A stretch of 49,325 nucleotides of DNA from Myxococcota bacterium. Lineage in GTDB: Bacteria > Myxococcota_A > UBA796 > JAJRTE01. Location: NCBI GenBank assembly GCA_024278455.1, contig JAJRTE010000304.1:1-49325 (forward strand), in the 5' to 3' direction. Position numbers and translations under genes: made by a program. Positions within the stretch are counted from its first letter, which is position 1. Every line of letters starts with the position of its first letter. Below the pieces are notes generated by a model, which worked only from the letters and a program-made list of their open reading frames with translations, was not told where the DNA came from and made no database searches. Below, in pieces: positions 34,626-44,208 of this stretch.

Positions 34626-35090
34626 TCAAACCTGGCTCGTGGGTTCGCGCGTGGACCGACCTTGCCACAGGCAGGTCGCCATGGCCCTGGCCACGTGTAC
34701 GCCGTCCTCCCGGCGCAACCACGCTTCCACGAAGAATGTCCGGCGTCCGTTGTGGAGAACCCTCGCCTCGCCGGCCAGCCGTTCCCCCGGTTTGACGGGC
34801 TCAAGGAAATGGGTGGTCATCGACGCGGTGGCCCAGGCTCGCCCGGACTCGAGGTAGTCCATGGTGGCACCCATCACGTCGTCCAGCATGCCGGCCAGGA
34901 TTCCTCCCTGGACCACGCCCCGGGGGTTGCACATGTCGCCGGTCGGTAGAATCTCCACCCGGACCGTCCCGTCCCGGACCACGATCCGCTCGACGCCGAG
35001 AAAACCCGCACAGGGAGGCACGACGGGTCCCCCCTCCGGCTCACCGGGCTCGTCCAAGGGCGCCCGCCCTCCATCCTGCTCGTCCGCCAT
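34626..35090 (-). CDS. PaaI-family hotdog-fold thioesterase
   Basis: 154 aa from ATG 35090, where GAGG is 5 nt upstream; ATG 35120 has a poorer site. The hotdog domain contains GDMCNPRGVVQGGILAGMLD, with the HGG-type turn replaced by QGG, and the acidic residues LDDVMG that usually activate water. The second strand set is ASMTTHFLEPVKPGERLAGE and RRTFFVEAWLRREDG. It likely hydrolyses an acyl- or aryl-CoA thioester in the cytoplasm. Missing the usual His of HGG is worth noting but not unusual in this superfamily. It heads a small minus-strand unit with the DUF2062 gene. Confidence 0.85.
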   Translation of the reverse strand: MADEQDGGRAPLDEPGEPEGGPVVPPCAGFLGVERIVVRDGTVRVEILPTGDMCNPRGVVQGGILAGMLDDVMGATMDYLESGRAWATASMTTHFLEPVKPGERLAGEARVLHNGRRTFFVEAWLRREDGVHVARAMATCLWQGRSTREPTSQV

Positions 35091-35251
35091 ACCCACCTCG
35101 AGTCTCCGGTTCCCCGTCATGGTGCCACGATTTCATGCCTGCAATGGTTTCGGGCCGGGGGTGTTCCCGGGACCGCGCCCGCCAGGCCCGCGAGAAGCGC
35201 AGTCGTCTGCTCGCCGCGTGTGAGCAAGACCACCAATCACCGACGTTTCCC

Positions 35252-35280
35252 TTGTCAACCGCCCATGTGAATGATACCTT
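35252..35280 (+). promoter_or_regulatory. Possible promoter for the ferritin-like gene
   Basis: -35 TTGTCA (35252-35257, five of six consensus), 17-nt spacer, -10 TACCTT (35275-35280, weak). It lies about 90 nt before ATG 35371. The surrounding 280-bp divergent region has no other recognisable element. Confidence 0.4.
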
Positions 35281-35370
35281 CGATCGACAGCGGCGGGCCA
35301 TCGATGCGGCCACAGCGCGCCGTTTTCTGTTTTTTCGGCCTTCCATCGGCCATGCTACAGGGAAAGTCCT

Positions 35371-35832
35371 ATGAAGAATTTCGAATCCGTCGATGACGTA
35401 CTGGCATTTGCCATTCGCGAAGAAGAAGCGGCTCACGCCTTCTACACCGAGCTTGCACAAAAAGTCGACAAGGCGTGGGTCAAGCAGCTCTTGGTCGATT
35501 TCGCCAAGGAGGAACTCCGGCACAAGGGCAAGCTCGAGGCCGTCAAGGCCGGGAAAGGGTTCCACCCTTCGGGAAAACAGGTGATGGACCTGCAAATCGC
35601 CGACTACCTCGTCGACGTGGACCCGGCCCAACACGAAGTGCTGGACTATCAGCAGGCCTTGATCATCGCCATGAAGAAGGAAAAGGCCGCGTTCAAGCTC
35701 TACAGCGACCTCGCGGCCGCGGCGCCGACGGCGGAATTGCGGCAAACCTTCCAGGCGCTCGCCCAGGAAGAGGCGAAACACAAGCTTCGGTTCGAGATCG
35801 AATACGACGACATGGTACTGAACGAGAACTGA
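35371..35832 (+). CDS. Ferritin-like diiron protein (rubrerythrin-type domain without rubredoxin)
   Basis: 153 aa from ATG 35371, preceded by AGGGAAAG. It is a four-helix bundle with the diiron pattern repeated: helix 1 FAIREEEAAHAFYTELA, helix 2 FAKEELRHKGKLEAVK, helix 3 IAMKKEKAAFKLYSDLA, helix 4 LAQEEAKHKLRFEIEYD. The two EExxH elements and paired Glu residues are those of erythrin/rubrerythrin-type ferritin-like proteins. There is no C-terminal CxxC rubredoxin domain. It probably reduces peroxide or handles iron. It is convergent with hemL. Confidence 0.88.
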   Translation: MKNFESVDDVLAFAIREEEAAHAFYTELAQKVDKAWVKQLLVDFAKEELRHKGKLEAVKAGKGFHPSGKQVMDLQIADYLVDVDPAQHEVLDYQQALIIAMKKEKAAFKLYSDLAAAAPTAELRQTFQALAQEEAKHKLRFEIEYDDMVLNEN

Positions 35833-36128
35833 CCGGCTTCCCGCCGTCCTCCCCGGCAGCCGTTCCTGGCCTCGCGGTACCCCCACGGATCGCACACTTG
35901 CCGGCACCGGCGCATCGCCTGTCACCACGCCTCCCCACATCCCGCTCGCCCCGCGTCGCCACGACGACCCACTCGCGTGTCCACACCAGGGTGCTGCCTG
36001 CTCCTTCTTCGCCAACCGGCCCCGGACCACACCGGTCCTCGACGGCAGTCTTCTCGCACGGCCGCTGCGCGCCCCCATCTCCGGCGGCGGCTTCCTGGTG
36101 CGGTGCTCGAGGCCCAGGCCCCGGCCCG

Positions 36129-36147
36129 GGCCGCGGGTCCCGCGACC
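36129..36147. terminator. GC-rich inverted repeat between convergent genes
   Basis: GGCCGCGGGTCCCGCGACC is an almost perfect palindrome able to form an 8-bp stem. It lies 10 bp beyond the hemL stop, in the 324-bp convergent region after the ferritin-like gene. No T-run follows on either strand, so intrinsic termination is uncertain. The rest of 35833-36128 is GC-rich and holds no gene I can support. Confidence 0.3.
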
Positions 36148-36156
36148 ACCCCGGAC

Positions 36157-37434
36157 TCACGCCAACCCGCGCAACGCACGGCGTACCGCCTCCCCGGTCC
36201 GCTCGATGACGGCGGTATCATGGGCCAGGGAGACGAACCAGGCTTCATACCCGCTCGGCGGAAGGTGCACGCCGGCCTCCAGCATGCGGTTGAAGAAAAC
36301 CCGGAACCGGCCGTGGTCGGCGGCGGAAAGATCGTCCATGTTGCGCACGGGTCCGGGGACGAAGAACAGGGTCAACATGGAGCCGACCCGCTGGATCGTC
36401 ACCGGTACGCTCGCCTCCTCGCACGCTCTTTCCAGCCTGGCCTGGAGGTGCGCGGAAAGCTGCTCGAGCCGTTCGTAGGCGTCCGCGGTGAGGGCTTTGA
36501 GCGTGGCCAGGCCCGCGGCCATGGCGAGCGGATTGCCTGAAAGGGTCCCGGCCTGGTAGACAGGGCCTTCCGGGGCCACCATCGACATGAGATCCGCCCG
36601 GCCGCCATAGGCGCCCACGGGAAGCCCTCCACCGATGACCTTGCCGAACGTGCCCAGGTCCGGCCGTACACCGTAGCGGCCCTCGGCGCCAGCCGGACCG
36701 ACCCGGAACCCGGTCATCACTTCATCGAAAATCAGCAGCGCGCCATACCGGTCGCACAGGCTCCGCAATCCCTCGAGAAACCCGCGCTCCGGTGGCACAA
36801 CCCCCATGTTGCCGGCCACGGGCTCCACGATCACCGCCGCGATCGCCTCGCCCTCGGCGCCGAACAGCCGCTCCACGTCTTCCAGGTCGTTGTAGCGGGC
36901 GACTCGAGTGTCCCGGGCTGCGCCGGGAGTCACGCCTGGACTGTCTGGCAGGCCAAAGGTGGCTGCACCCGACCCGGCCTGGATCAGGAACGCATCACCG
37001 TGACCATGGTAGGCCCCGGCGAACTTGACAACCACCGCGCGGCCGGTGGCGGCTCGAGCCAGCCGAACGGCGCTCATGGTCGCCTCGGTGCCCGAGTTGA
37101 CGAAACGGACCATCTCCACGGAAGGGACCCGTGCCACGATTTCTTCGGCCAGGGCCACTTCTCCCGGACAGGGCGCGCCGAAGCTCGTACCTCGACCGAC
37201 GGCTTCTTCGAGCGCGGCAACGACGTCCGGATGCGCATGACCCAGGATCATCGGGCCCCAGGAGCCGATGTAGTCGACGTAGCGCCTGCCGTCAGCGTCC
37301 TCGAGCCAGCAGCCTCGAGCCGACGTGATGAATCGCGGGGTGCCGCCCACGGCTCTGAACGCGCGGACCGGCGAACTCACCCCTCCAGGCATCAGGGTTC
37401 GTGCTTTCTCGAACAGCGATCGTGATCGTTCCAT
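36157..37434 (-). CDS. hemL: Glutamate-1-semialdehyde 2,1-aminomutase
   Basis: 425 aa from ATG 37434, the usual family length. It contains [69 protein letters not shown] and the PLP-lysine segment [16 protein letters not shown], with Lys265. It converts glutamate-1-semialdehyde to 5-aminolevulinate in the C5 pathway. It is the last gene of the hemA-hemB-hemL unit. Confidence 0.97.
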   Translation of the reverse strand: MERSRSLFEKARTLMPGGVSSPVRAFRAVGGTPRFITSARGCWLEDADGRRYVDYIGSWGPMILGHAHPDVVAALEEAVGRGTSFGAPCPGEVALAEEIVARVPSVEMVRFVNSGTEATMSAVRLARAATGRAVVVKFAGAYHGHGDAFLIQAGSGAATFGLPDSPGVTPGAARDTRVARYNDLEDVERLFGAEGEAIAAVIVEPVAGNMGVVPPERGFLEGLRSLCDRYGALLIFDEVMTGFRVGPAGAEGRYGVRPDLGTFGKVIGGGLPVGAYGGRADLMSMVAPEGPVYQAGTLSGNPLAMAAGLATLKALTADAYERLEQLSAHLQARLERACEEASVPVTIQRVGSMLTLFFVPGPVRNMDDLSAADHGRFRVFFNRMLEAGVHLPPSGYEAWFVSLAHDTAVIERTGEAVRRALRGLA

Positions 37435-37476
37435 GACGGTTCCCCGGTCGAATCCGACTCCTCCGTCGTCCCGGCT

Positions 37477-38445
37477 TCACAATCTGCCGGCGAACTCGGC
37501 GGCGAAGTAGGTCAGAATCAGGTCGGCGCCGGCCCGCTTGAACCCGGTAAGGGTCTCGAGCACGACCCGGTCGCGGTCTATCCACCCGTTGGCGGCGGCG
37601 GCCTGGATCATCGAATACTCGCCCGAGACCTGGTAGGCGGCGGTCACGCGGTTGAAGGTCTGCTTGACTCGAGCCAGCACGTCCAGGTAGGCCACGCCGG
37701 GCTTGACCATGATCATGTCGGCGCCTTCGGCGATGTCAAGCTCGGCCTCCCTGAGCGCCTCCAGGACGTTGGCCGGGTCCATCTGGTAGCTCCGCCGGTC
37801 ACCGAACCGGGGCGCCGATTCAGCGGCGTCGCGAAAGGGACCATAGTAGGCTGATGCGTACTTGACGGCATAGGCGAGGATGGCGATGTGAGAGAAGCCG
37901 TTCCGGTCCAGGGCTTCCCGGATCGCGCGCACTCGCCCATCCATCATGTCGGACGGAGCGACGATGTCGGCGCCGGCTCGAGCATGACTCACCGCGGTGC
38001 GGGCGAGGAGTTCGAGGGTCGTGTCGTTGTCCACGTCACCGCCCGCTATCCGCCCGCAGTGTCCGTGGCTGGTGTACTCGCACAGGCAAACGTCGGAAAT
38101 GACCAGCAGGTCCGGCAACTGCTTCTTGAGCGCCCGAATCGCACGCTGGACTTCGGCTTCGTCGTCCCACGCCGCGCTGCCGATCTCGTCCTTGTACGAT
38201 GGGAGCCCGAACAGGATGACCGCCGGGACCCCGGCGTCGAACGCCTTGCCGGCCTCGTCCTCGAGGCGGTCCACCGAGAGGTGGTACTGGCCGGGCATGC
38301 TCGGGATCGCCTTCTTGACCCCCTCGCCAGGCACGACGAAGTAGGGCTGAACCAGGTCGTCAGCGGACAGGCGGGTCTCGCGGACCAGCGCCCTGAACCG
38401 CTCGGTCCGCCGCAGTCGTCTCGGTCGATCAATGGGAAAGCTCAT
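37477..38445 (-). CDS. hemB: Porphobilinogen synthase (delta-aminolevulinate dehydratase)
   Basis: 322 aa from ATG 38445, with GGAGA about 10 nt upstream; the start lies inside the 3' end of hemA (17-nt overlap). Both Schiff-base lysines are visible ([18 protein letters not shown] and [13 protein letters not shown]). [14 protein letters not shown] carries the three-cysteine pattern of the zinc-dependent class. It condenses two 5-aminolevulinate molecules. Translationally linked between hemA and hemL. Confidence 0.97.
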   Translation of the reverse strand: MSFPIDRPRRLRRTERFRALVRETRLSADDLVQPYFVVPGEGVKKAIPSMPGQYHLSVDRLEDEAGKAFDAGVPAVILFGLPSYKDEIGSAAWDDEAEVQRAIRALKKQLPDLLVISDVCLCEYTSHGHCGRIAGGDVDNDTTLELLARTAVSHARAGADIVAPSDMMDGRVRAIREALDRNGFSHIAILAYAVKYASAYYGPFRDAAESAPRFGDRRSYQMDPANVLEALREAELDIAEGADMIMVKPGVAYLDVLARVKQTFNRVTAAYQVSGEYSMIQAAAANGWIDRDRVVLETLTGFKRAGADLILTYFAAEFAGRL

Positions 38446-39730
38446 GTTCCAGGGTCTCCAGCGTCTCGTGGACGCCCTGGTCGTCTTCATCGAGCGCGAA
38501 GGCTCGAGCCACCGCCAGGGCCAGGGACAGGTCGTTCTGGGTGAGCGACGCCTTCTTCATGTTGGCGATGATCAGGCCGCCCACACGGCGGATCAACGCC
38601 TTGGAAAACTTGTCCACCTGCTCCCGGTCCTCGGCACGGAAGCGACGGGCGTTGTTGGCCAACTCCGCGCTCCGGATCTCCTCGAGAACCGCTTGGAGCT
38701 GCCGGATGGTCGGTGCGATACGATTCTCCTGGTACCAGGTGACCATCTCCCGTACCTGGTGGTCCACGATGCGCTCCGCCCGTTCCGCCTCGGACCGCCG
38801 CGCCAGCAGGTTGGCCTGTACCATCTCTTCGAAATCGTCCACGGACCGAAGATGGACGTTGGGAAACGCCCCGGCGCAGGGGTGCACGTCTCGAGGCACC
38901 GCGAGGTCCAGGACGAGGATGGGCGCCTTCCGCCCGGCCAGCGCACGTTCCGCCAGGTCCCGAGTGATCACCAGGTCCGGTCCGGAGGTGGCGGACACGA
39001 CGATATCGGCCCACGCCAGGTCCTTCTCGCACGGCGGAAACCCGATGACCTTGCCCTGCACCATGCCGGCGACCGCCCGGGCGTGCTCCATGGTCCGATT
39101 GGACACGCGGCAGGCCGCACCCCCGTCGTCCACGATGTAACGCGCGGCAAGGCGAACCGTGTCGCCGGCCCCGATGAGAAGGATGTTGCGGCCGGCAAGA
39201 CGACCGAAGGTCCGGCGCGCCAGGTCGATGGCGGCGTAGGCCACGGAAACGGCGCCCCGGGAAATCCCCGTTCGGGCACGCACGAGCTTACCGCACTCGA
39301 TCGCACGGAGGAAGAGTCCGTTCAGGAACCCGCACGACGACTTGGTATCGAGGGCCGCCTGGTAGGCGTCCTTGACCTGGCCCAGGATCTGGACTTCGCC
39401 AATCATCTGGGATTCCAGGCCCGACGCGACACGGAACAGGTGGCGGGCCGCCGCCTCGTCGCGAAGGACGTAGGCCCCGGCCACCTCCTCGCCGTCCAGG
39501 TTGCACACGTCCTCGAGCAACCCCCGAAGCTGCTCCTCGGAGGCATGGACCTTGGGCGACAGGTAGAGTTCGACACGATTGCAGGTCGAAAGCACTACCA
39601 CGCCTTCGACCCGGTCGTCGCGCTTGCAGCGGTGCACCACCCCCTCGAGCCGCTCCGGGCCGATGGCCGCCCTGTCCCGGATTGCCAGGCTCGATGTCAA
39701 GTGGTTGAGTCCGATCATCTCGAGTCGCAT
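38429..39730 (-). CDS. hemA: Glutamyl-tRNA reductase
   Basis: 433 aa from ATG 39730, with GGAG 9 nt upstream. Motifs: [28 protein letters not shown] with the catalytic Cys, [20 protein letters not shown], the nucleotide-binding [16 protein letters not shown], and a C-terminal helical dimerisation domain. It reduces glutamyl-tRNA(Glu) to glutamate-1-semialdehyde, the committed step of the C5 route to heme. It heads hemA-hemB-hemL behind its own promoter and overlaps hemB by 17 nt. Confidence 0.97.
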   Translation of the reverse strand: MRLEMIGLNHLTSSLAIRDRAAIGPERLEGVVHRCKRDDRVEGVVVLSTCNRVELYLSPKVHASEEQLRGLLEDVCNLDGEEVAGAYVLRDEAAARHLFRVASGLESQMIGEVQILGQVKDAYQAALDTKSSCGFLNGLFLRAIECGKLVRARTGISRGAVSVAYAAIDLARRTFGRLAGRNILLIGAGDTVRLAARYIVDDGGAACRVSNRTMEHARAVAGMVQGKVIGFPPCEKDLAWADIVVSATSGPDLVITRDLAERALAGRKAPILVLDLAVPRDVHPCAGAFPNVHLRSVDDFEEMVQANLLARRSEAERAERIVDHQVREMVTWYQENRIAPTIRQLQAVLEEIRSAELANNARRFRAEDREQVDKFSKALIRRVGGLIIANMKKASLTQNDLSLALAVARAFALDEDDQGVHETLETLEHELSH

Positions 39731-39754
39731 GGCCACTATCTCCAGAGAAAGGAC

Positions 39755-39783
39755 TCTATAGCACAACCCGCGGGAGGTTTGAA
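39755..39783 (-). promoter_or_regulatory. Promoter for hemA-hemB-hemL
   Basis: Minus strand: -35 TTCAAA (39783-39778), 17-nt spacer ending in TGC, -10 TATAGA (39760-39755), so also an extended -10. The leader to ATG 39730 is short, about 20 nt. It lies between the cyclase stop at 39832 and hemA, so hemABL need not depend on hemCD transcription. Confidence 0.55.
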
Positions 39784-39831
39784 GCGATAACCCCTGCGCC
39801 CACAGGCCGGCGCACGCGGCGCAGACCGGGA

Positions 39832-41724
39832 TCAAGTCTCCTGCCACACGGCCACCCGGTTTCGCCCTTCCCGCTTCGCCTGGTACAGCGCCTGGTCGGC
39901 TCGAGCAACCAGGGTGTCGAGTGCAGGCTTCTCGGTCTGCTCCGTCCCGGCCACACCCAGGCTGCAGGTCACCAGGATGGGTCCCGCACAGGTCTCGAAA
40001 GGTTCCGCGGCCACCACCGACCGTAGCCGCTCGGCCACCACGCGCGCCTCGACGACTCGAGTCTCCGGCAGTAACAGGATGAACTCCTCACCGCCATACC
40101 GGGCGAACACGTCGGTCTTGCGCCCCACGGCCCGGCACCGCTCCGCGAAGACCCTCAGCACGTCATCCCCCGCCTGGTGCCCGTAGGTGTCGTTGACCCC
40201 CTTGAAGTGGTCCAGGTCGATGAGCACCACCGCCAACGGCCGCTCGTATCGCGCCGCCCGCTCCACTTCGCTGCTCGCCAGCTCACGGAACCGCCGCCGA
40301 TTCGCCGCCCCGGTCAAGGCATCGACCGCGGCAAGCCGCCTGAGTTCCTCCTGGGCTCGAGTCCTTTCGAGGATCTCCCGCTCGAGCTGGCGGTTCTTGT
40401 CGTCCAACTCCCGGGTCCGCGTGGCGACCTTCTCCTCGAGCTGAAGAACGAACCCCTTGATCTCTCGAGCCATCTGGTTGAAGCTCGCAGCAAGTTCCCC
40501 GATTTCGTCCGGCCGGTCCTCGCTCAACTCCTCCACCCACTCCCCGCGGGCCAGGCCTCGAGCAGACAGGTTCATCTGCCGTATCGGCTGCACGATCCGG
40601 CGGGCGGTGACAACCCCCATCAGCACGGCGACCAGGAACGCTGCCAGGACGAAAAGAACGGTCAACCGATCACCAGACCTGATCTTCGCCATGAAATCCG
40701 CTTCCGGCACCACGACGACCAGGAGCCAGTCGATACCGCGCCCGTCGGCGAACGGAAGCACGTGGATGAACATCAGCCTCGAGGCGACGCGACCGGTCAA
40801 TTGCTGTGGTTCGTCGATGTCGTCGAGAACGGGAAAGGCCCTGGCCAACTCGGCGGCGGTACCGGCAATCACGATGTCGCCACAGGCGTCGGCACGCAGC
40901 CGGCGAATCTTCTTGTCCGGACCCACAACCCCTGGAAGACCGACCGTGGACCCGGCGACAAGACCGCCATCCCGGTCCATGATGAAGGTCACTCCCGTTT
41001 CCCCCACCTTGAGATCCCGCAGGAAATCCCCCAGTTGCGACAGCACGAGATCCACTCCGAGCACACCTGCCAGCTTCCCTCCAGGACCACGCACCGCCCG
41101 GACCGCCATGTCCGCGAGCTTCTGGTCCACATGGAGATTCGAAAACTGGTAGATCCCACTCCACGTGGGTCCATCCGTCTCCACCGCGGCACGGTACCAC
41201 GGCCGCCCCCGCGGGTCATAGGCATGACACTGGCCGGAAGGCAGCGTCTGCTCTCCCAAACGCCCGCCCTCCTCCATCGCGTAGTGACAGTTGAGGTAGC
41301 CCGTGGCGCCGGTACTCAGCCAGGCGCGAAAACGGCCGTCGTCCGTCCGCTCCACCCCCACGAACGACCGGTCCTCCGAGCCGTACTGGATGTAGCTGAC
41401 TCGAGGAAATACGCGGAGTTCGTTCCAGAAAAACGCCAGCAACTGGTCCGTGTCGCCGGGATCCAAAACGCCGCCTTCGATCGCCGCGGCGTTGATCTCG
41501 TTGATACGATGCGGATCATCGAGCCATGATGTGACGAACTCGCGCATCCGTTGCACGATCTCGGCCCGCAAGTAGGCAATCCCATGCTCGACCGCTCGCT
41601 GGGAATTCAGGCGGGCTATGAGCCACACCGCGAAAATGGCCAGGACCAACTGCGCCACGAAGGGGACCACCAGGATAGTGCGCAACCCCACATGAAACCG
41701 TGAACGTCTCCTTGACAACCCCAT
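39832..41724 (-). CDS. Membrane diguanylate cyclase with periplasmic dCache-like sensor
   Basis: 630 aa from ATG 41724. The nearest AGGAG is about 15 nt upstream, so the start is not firm. TM1 lies near 15-38 (TILVVPFVAQLVLAIFAVWL), then a ~290-residue extracytoplasmic region with double-Cache features (FPRVSYIQYGSEDRSFVG, RGRPWYRAAVETDGPTWSGI, MDRDGGLVAGS). TM2 (VLFVLAAFLVAVLMGVV), HAMP, coiled coil and a C-terminal GGDEF domain follow. The active site is GGEEF in RYGGEEF. An RxxD inhibitory site (RKTD) sits five residues before it, so activity and product inhibition are both expected. It lies between hemD and hemA on the same strand. Confidence 0.9.
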   Translation of the reverse strand: MGLSRRRSRFHVGLRTILVVPFVAQLVLAIFAVWLIARLNSQRAVEHGIAYLRAEIVQRMREFVTSWLDDPHRINEINAAAIEGGVLDPGDTDQLLAFFWNELRVFPRVSYIQYGSEDRSFVGVERTDDGRFRAWLSTGATGYLNCHYAMEEGGRLGEQTLPSGQCHAYDPRGRPWYRAAVETDGPTWSGIYQFSNLHVDQKLADMAVRAVRGPGGKLAGVLGVDLVLSQLGDFLRDLKVGETGVTFIMDRDGGLVAGSTVGLPGVVGPDKKIRRLRADACGDIVIAGTAAELARAFPVLDDIDEPQQLTGRVASRLMFIHVLPFADGRGIDWLLVVVVPEADFMAKIRSGDRLTVLFVLAAFLVAVLMGVVTARRIVQPIRQMNLSARGLARGEWVEELSEDRPDEIGELAASFNQMAREIKGFVLQLEEKVATRTRELDDKNRQLEREILERTRAQEELRRLAAVDALTGAANRRRFRELASSEVERAARYERPLAVVLIDLDHFKGVNDTYGHQAGDDVLRVFAERCRAVGRKTDVFARYGGEEFILLLPETRVVEARVVAERLRSVVAAEPFETCAGPILVTCSLGVAGTEQTEKPALDTLVARADQALYQAKREGRNRVAVWQET

Positions 41725-41990
41725 GGTGTGCCGACTTCGCTCCTGCAGGTGTTCCCTATCCCTCCCAGAACACGCCCGGCCACTGGTCACCAAGACACCG
41801 ATCGTTCTCCTCGCTCCGGTCGCTCCAGGGGCGCGGCGCGTCCCGCGCCATGAGCCTACACCAGTCGGCCAAACGGGACAAGGGCGAGACGCGCTCCCTC
41901 CCTGCCCCCCCCTTCGAGCGCAATGCCCGCGAGCCATGCGAGCCGCCTGGCCATCGACACCGAGGCCAGGACGCCTCCCGACGCTGTCAC

Positions 41991-42107
41991 CTGGCCGGGA
42001 AAGCCCTGGATCGTCATCGAGCCGAAGAAGCGGTGCGTCGGCTTCTGGCGATCTTCGAGGTGGCGCCGGTGACGCGCGCGGTGCTCGAGGACGCCCCAGC
42101 CCAGGCG
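41991..42107 (+). pseudogene. Possible relic of a PIN-domain (VapC-like) toxin gene
   Basis: In one plus-strand frame the translation reads LAGKALDRHRAEEAVRR then LLAIFEVAPVTRAVLEDA. This resembles the middle of PIN ribonucleases of the PF13470-like type, where such a stretch normally precedes DFEDA. There is no sensible start, no N-terminal Asp motif and no DFEDA continuation; the similarity ends where the convergent hemD stop codon begins. The rest of the 383-bp gap between the cyclase start and hemD (41725-41990) shows no gene. The call is by eye on about 39 codons. Confidence 0.35.
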
Positions 42108-42866
42108 CTATGGAGAGAGCCCCCCGTGTCCGAACCGTTCAACCGCCACCTCCACGGCTTCGGCAAGGGCGCCGGCACGGGGAGACGCGCTGATGACCAT
42201 GTTCCGGACGCCGGCGTCGCGCAATGCCGCGCCGGTGGTGGGTCCAATGGCTACGGCGACGAATCGCCAGGGTAGTGGCCAGGCCGCCAGGAACGCCCGG
42301 ACCCCGCTGGGGGCAGCGAACACGCATGCGTGCCACGGCGCCAAGGCCTCGAGCCGGTGTCTGACCAGGCCGGGATCAACGGCCCGGGTGGCGTAGCAAG
42401 GCCATCGCTCGAGCAGGATGCCGGCCCGGGTCAGCCCATCGGCAAAACCCAGGGTCGTCCGCGTCGCGCACGGCCACAGGATGCGCGTCCGCCGCGGTTC
42501 GCGATGTTGTCCATCCAGGGCCGACAGGGCGTCTGCAAGACCCGCTCCTGTCGCCCTCCCCGCGACCAGGTCCGGCCGGCGCAGTGCCCGCGCGGCAGCC
42601 TCGGCGGTCGCGTCGCCGACCGCGGCCAATCGCACCCCCCCGGGGAGATCACGCTGTTCCCGGGAAAGCGCGGCGACGAAAGACGCCACCGCGTTTCGGC
42701 TGGTGAACGCCACCCAGTCGAAGCCGGAGAGGTCCGGTAGCGATCCAGGGTTCTCGAGAGGCTCCGAAACCGTCACCTGGACAGTCGCCGCCTCGAACCC
42801 GCTGCCCTCGAGCGCCCGAATCGTGGCGCGGGCCCGTTCCGGATCCCTGGCGACAAGCACGCGCAT
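42108..42866 (-). CDS. hemD: Uroporphyrinogen-III synthase
   Basis: 252 aa from ATG 42866, with AGGAGG 8 nt upstream. HemD is poorly conserved; the recognisable parts are MRVLVARDPERARATIRALE, FDWVAFTSRNAVASFVAAL, RLAAVGDATAEAAARAL, VFAAPSGVRAFLAAW and VAIGPTTGAALRDAG. It closes the linear hydroxymethylbilane with inversion of ring D. No uroporphyrinogen methyltransferase domain is fused. It lies 82 nt downstream of hemC, which supports the assignment. Confidence 0.88.
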   Translation of the reverse strand: MRVLVARDPERARATIRALEGSGFEAATVQVTVSEPLENPGSLPDLSGFDWVAFTSRNAVASFVAALSREQRDLPGGVRLAAVGDATAEAAARALRRPDLVAGRATGAGLADALSALDGQHREPRRTRILWPCATRTTLGFADGLTRAGILLERWPCYATRAVDPGLVRHRLEALAPWHACVFAAPSGVRAFLAAWPLPWRFVAVAIGPTTGAALRDAGVRNMVISASPRAGALAEAVEVAVERFGHGGLSP

Positions 42867-42948
42867 GGCGTTTCCTCCTGTCAGTCGTGTGGATCGCCCG
42901 GACGAGTGGACCAGGCGGCTGGTTGTGCGACATGCCCGGGGTGCAGGC

Positions 42949-43833
42949 TCAGCTCGAGGCGAGGCGACGATACAGGGCGCCTGCAATACCGTTCACATCA
43001 TCCCCGGTCACTTCGGCCAGGCGGCCCGCCTCGAGCCCGCCCCAGAAAGCGGCGACCCGCCACGTGGCGCCCTGCCTTTCCGCGTAGGCGCCCAACGGCA
43101 TGGAACAGCCGCCACCGAACCGTTGCGCTATCGCCCTCTCGATCCGGGTAGCTTCCCGGGTCCCGGCATCCTCGAGCGCCCGTCTCACCGCTTCGAACCG
43201 CGGGTCGTCCTCCCGCATCTCCACGGCGAGCGCGCCCTGGCCGGGTGCGGGCACGAATCGCCAGGGGTCGAGACGTACCACGCGCAGTGCGTGAAAATCG
43301 AGGTCGAGCCGCCGGGCTGCCGCGGCGGCCAGGAAGATGGCGTCGTATTCGCCCCGCTCGAGCTTGCCGAGTCGCGTGGGGACATTTCCGCGAAGGTCCT
43401 GTACGACGATATCCGGCCGCACGGCGGCAAGCTGGGCCTGTCGCCTCACGGCGCTCGTCCCCACCCGGGCCTGCGCCCGGATCGGTACCGGGCGCTGCTC
43501 CGGCGCCCACACGGCCGGCGCGATCACCAGCAGGTCCGCCGGGTCCTCGCGCGCCGTCACCGCCGCGACCTCGAGACCGGCCGCACACATGGACGGAAGG
43601 TCTTTGAATGAATGGACGGCCACATCGATCCGGCGGTCGAGCAGGGCCCGCTCGATCTCCTTGGTGAAGAATCCCTGGCCTCTCAAGGAGCGCAACGGCC
43701 GGTCGGTCACCCGGTCGCCCTGGGTGCGGATGACGACGATCTCCGGCACGACCCCCAGGATATCGTGAAGGCGGTTGCCGATCATGTCCGCCTGGACACG
43801 GGCCAGGGTGCTGCCTCGAGTCCCGATACGCAT
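42949..43833 (-). CDS. hemC: Hydroxymethylbilane synthase (porphobilinogen deaminase)
   Basis: 294 aa from ATG 43833, with GGAGG 4 nt upstream. Motifs: MRIGTRGSTLARVQADM, FFTKEIERALLDRRIDVAVH, SFKDLPS, VGTSAVRRQAQL, DLRGNVPTRLGKL, PAPGQGALAVE, and FGGGCSMPLGAYA with Cys243 as dipyrromethane cofactor attachment. It polymerises four porphobilinogens. First of the hemC-hemD pair. Confidence 0.97.
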   Translation of the reverse strand: MRIGTRGSTLARVQADMIGNRLHDILGVVPEIVVIRTQGDRVTDRPLRSLRGQGFFTKEIERALLDRRIDVAVHSFKDLPSMCAAGLEVAAVTAREDPADLLVIAPAVWAPEQRPVPIRAQARVGTSAVRRQAQLAAVRPDIVVQDLRGNVPTRLGKLERGEYDAIFLAAAAARRLDLDFHALRVVRLDPWRFVPAPGQGALAVEMREDDPRFEAVRRALEDAGTREATRIERAIAQRFGGGCSMPLGAYAERQGATWRVAAFWGGLEAGRLAEVTGDDVNGIAGALYRRLASS

Positions 43834-44132
43834 GGATCCTCCGCGTCATGTTCGACGCTCCGCCGCCGGTGGGGAGCAGTTCCCGATTGTGGCCCCCCTT
43901 CTCGTGGATTTCAAGTTCCTCGAGGCCGGCAGGGCAACCAGGCGTGACGAAAGGAGGCCTTGGGCGGGTAGGGGCACACCGTTGCACCGCATGCGCGCGC
44001 TTCGAGCAGACGGTCACGAAAAAACCCTTGCTGCCTGGGCAACCGTGCTTACGTTGCCACGGGTGGTTTGCGCGAGGCCTGCGGAGAGAGGTCTCGATGA
44101 GACACGAGGGAATATCGTCCCGGCTATCGGTG
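43834..44132. other. Divergent intergenic region between hemC and the ABC ATPase gene
   Basis: Together with the promoter below, this makes a 375-bp gap. I found no gene, tRNA or convincing riboswitch fold in it. It contains one CTCGAG (43919-43924). The hemC promoter must lie here, but I cannot pick one hexamer pair with confidence. Confidence 0.4.
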
Positions 44133-44160
44133 TTGACATTGCCCGGCGTTCACGTACAAC
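44133..44160 (+). promoter_or_regulatory. Promoter for the ABC-GldFG-DUF4340 operon
   Basis: -35 TTGACA (44133-44138, perfect consensus), 16-nt spacer, -10 TACAAC (44155-44160). It lies about 48 nt before ATG 44209. Confidence 0.55.
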
Positions 44161-44208
44161 GAACGGGTGTCTGCATGCGAACCCGGTTGCACAGGAGGTG
44201 GAAGACAG

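Noticed and set aside
43834..44208. tRNA or riboswitch in the hemC-ABC gap
   Set aside because: No T-loop motif, anticodon arm or known riboswitch core could be found by eye.
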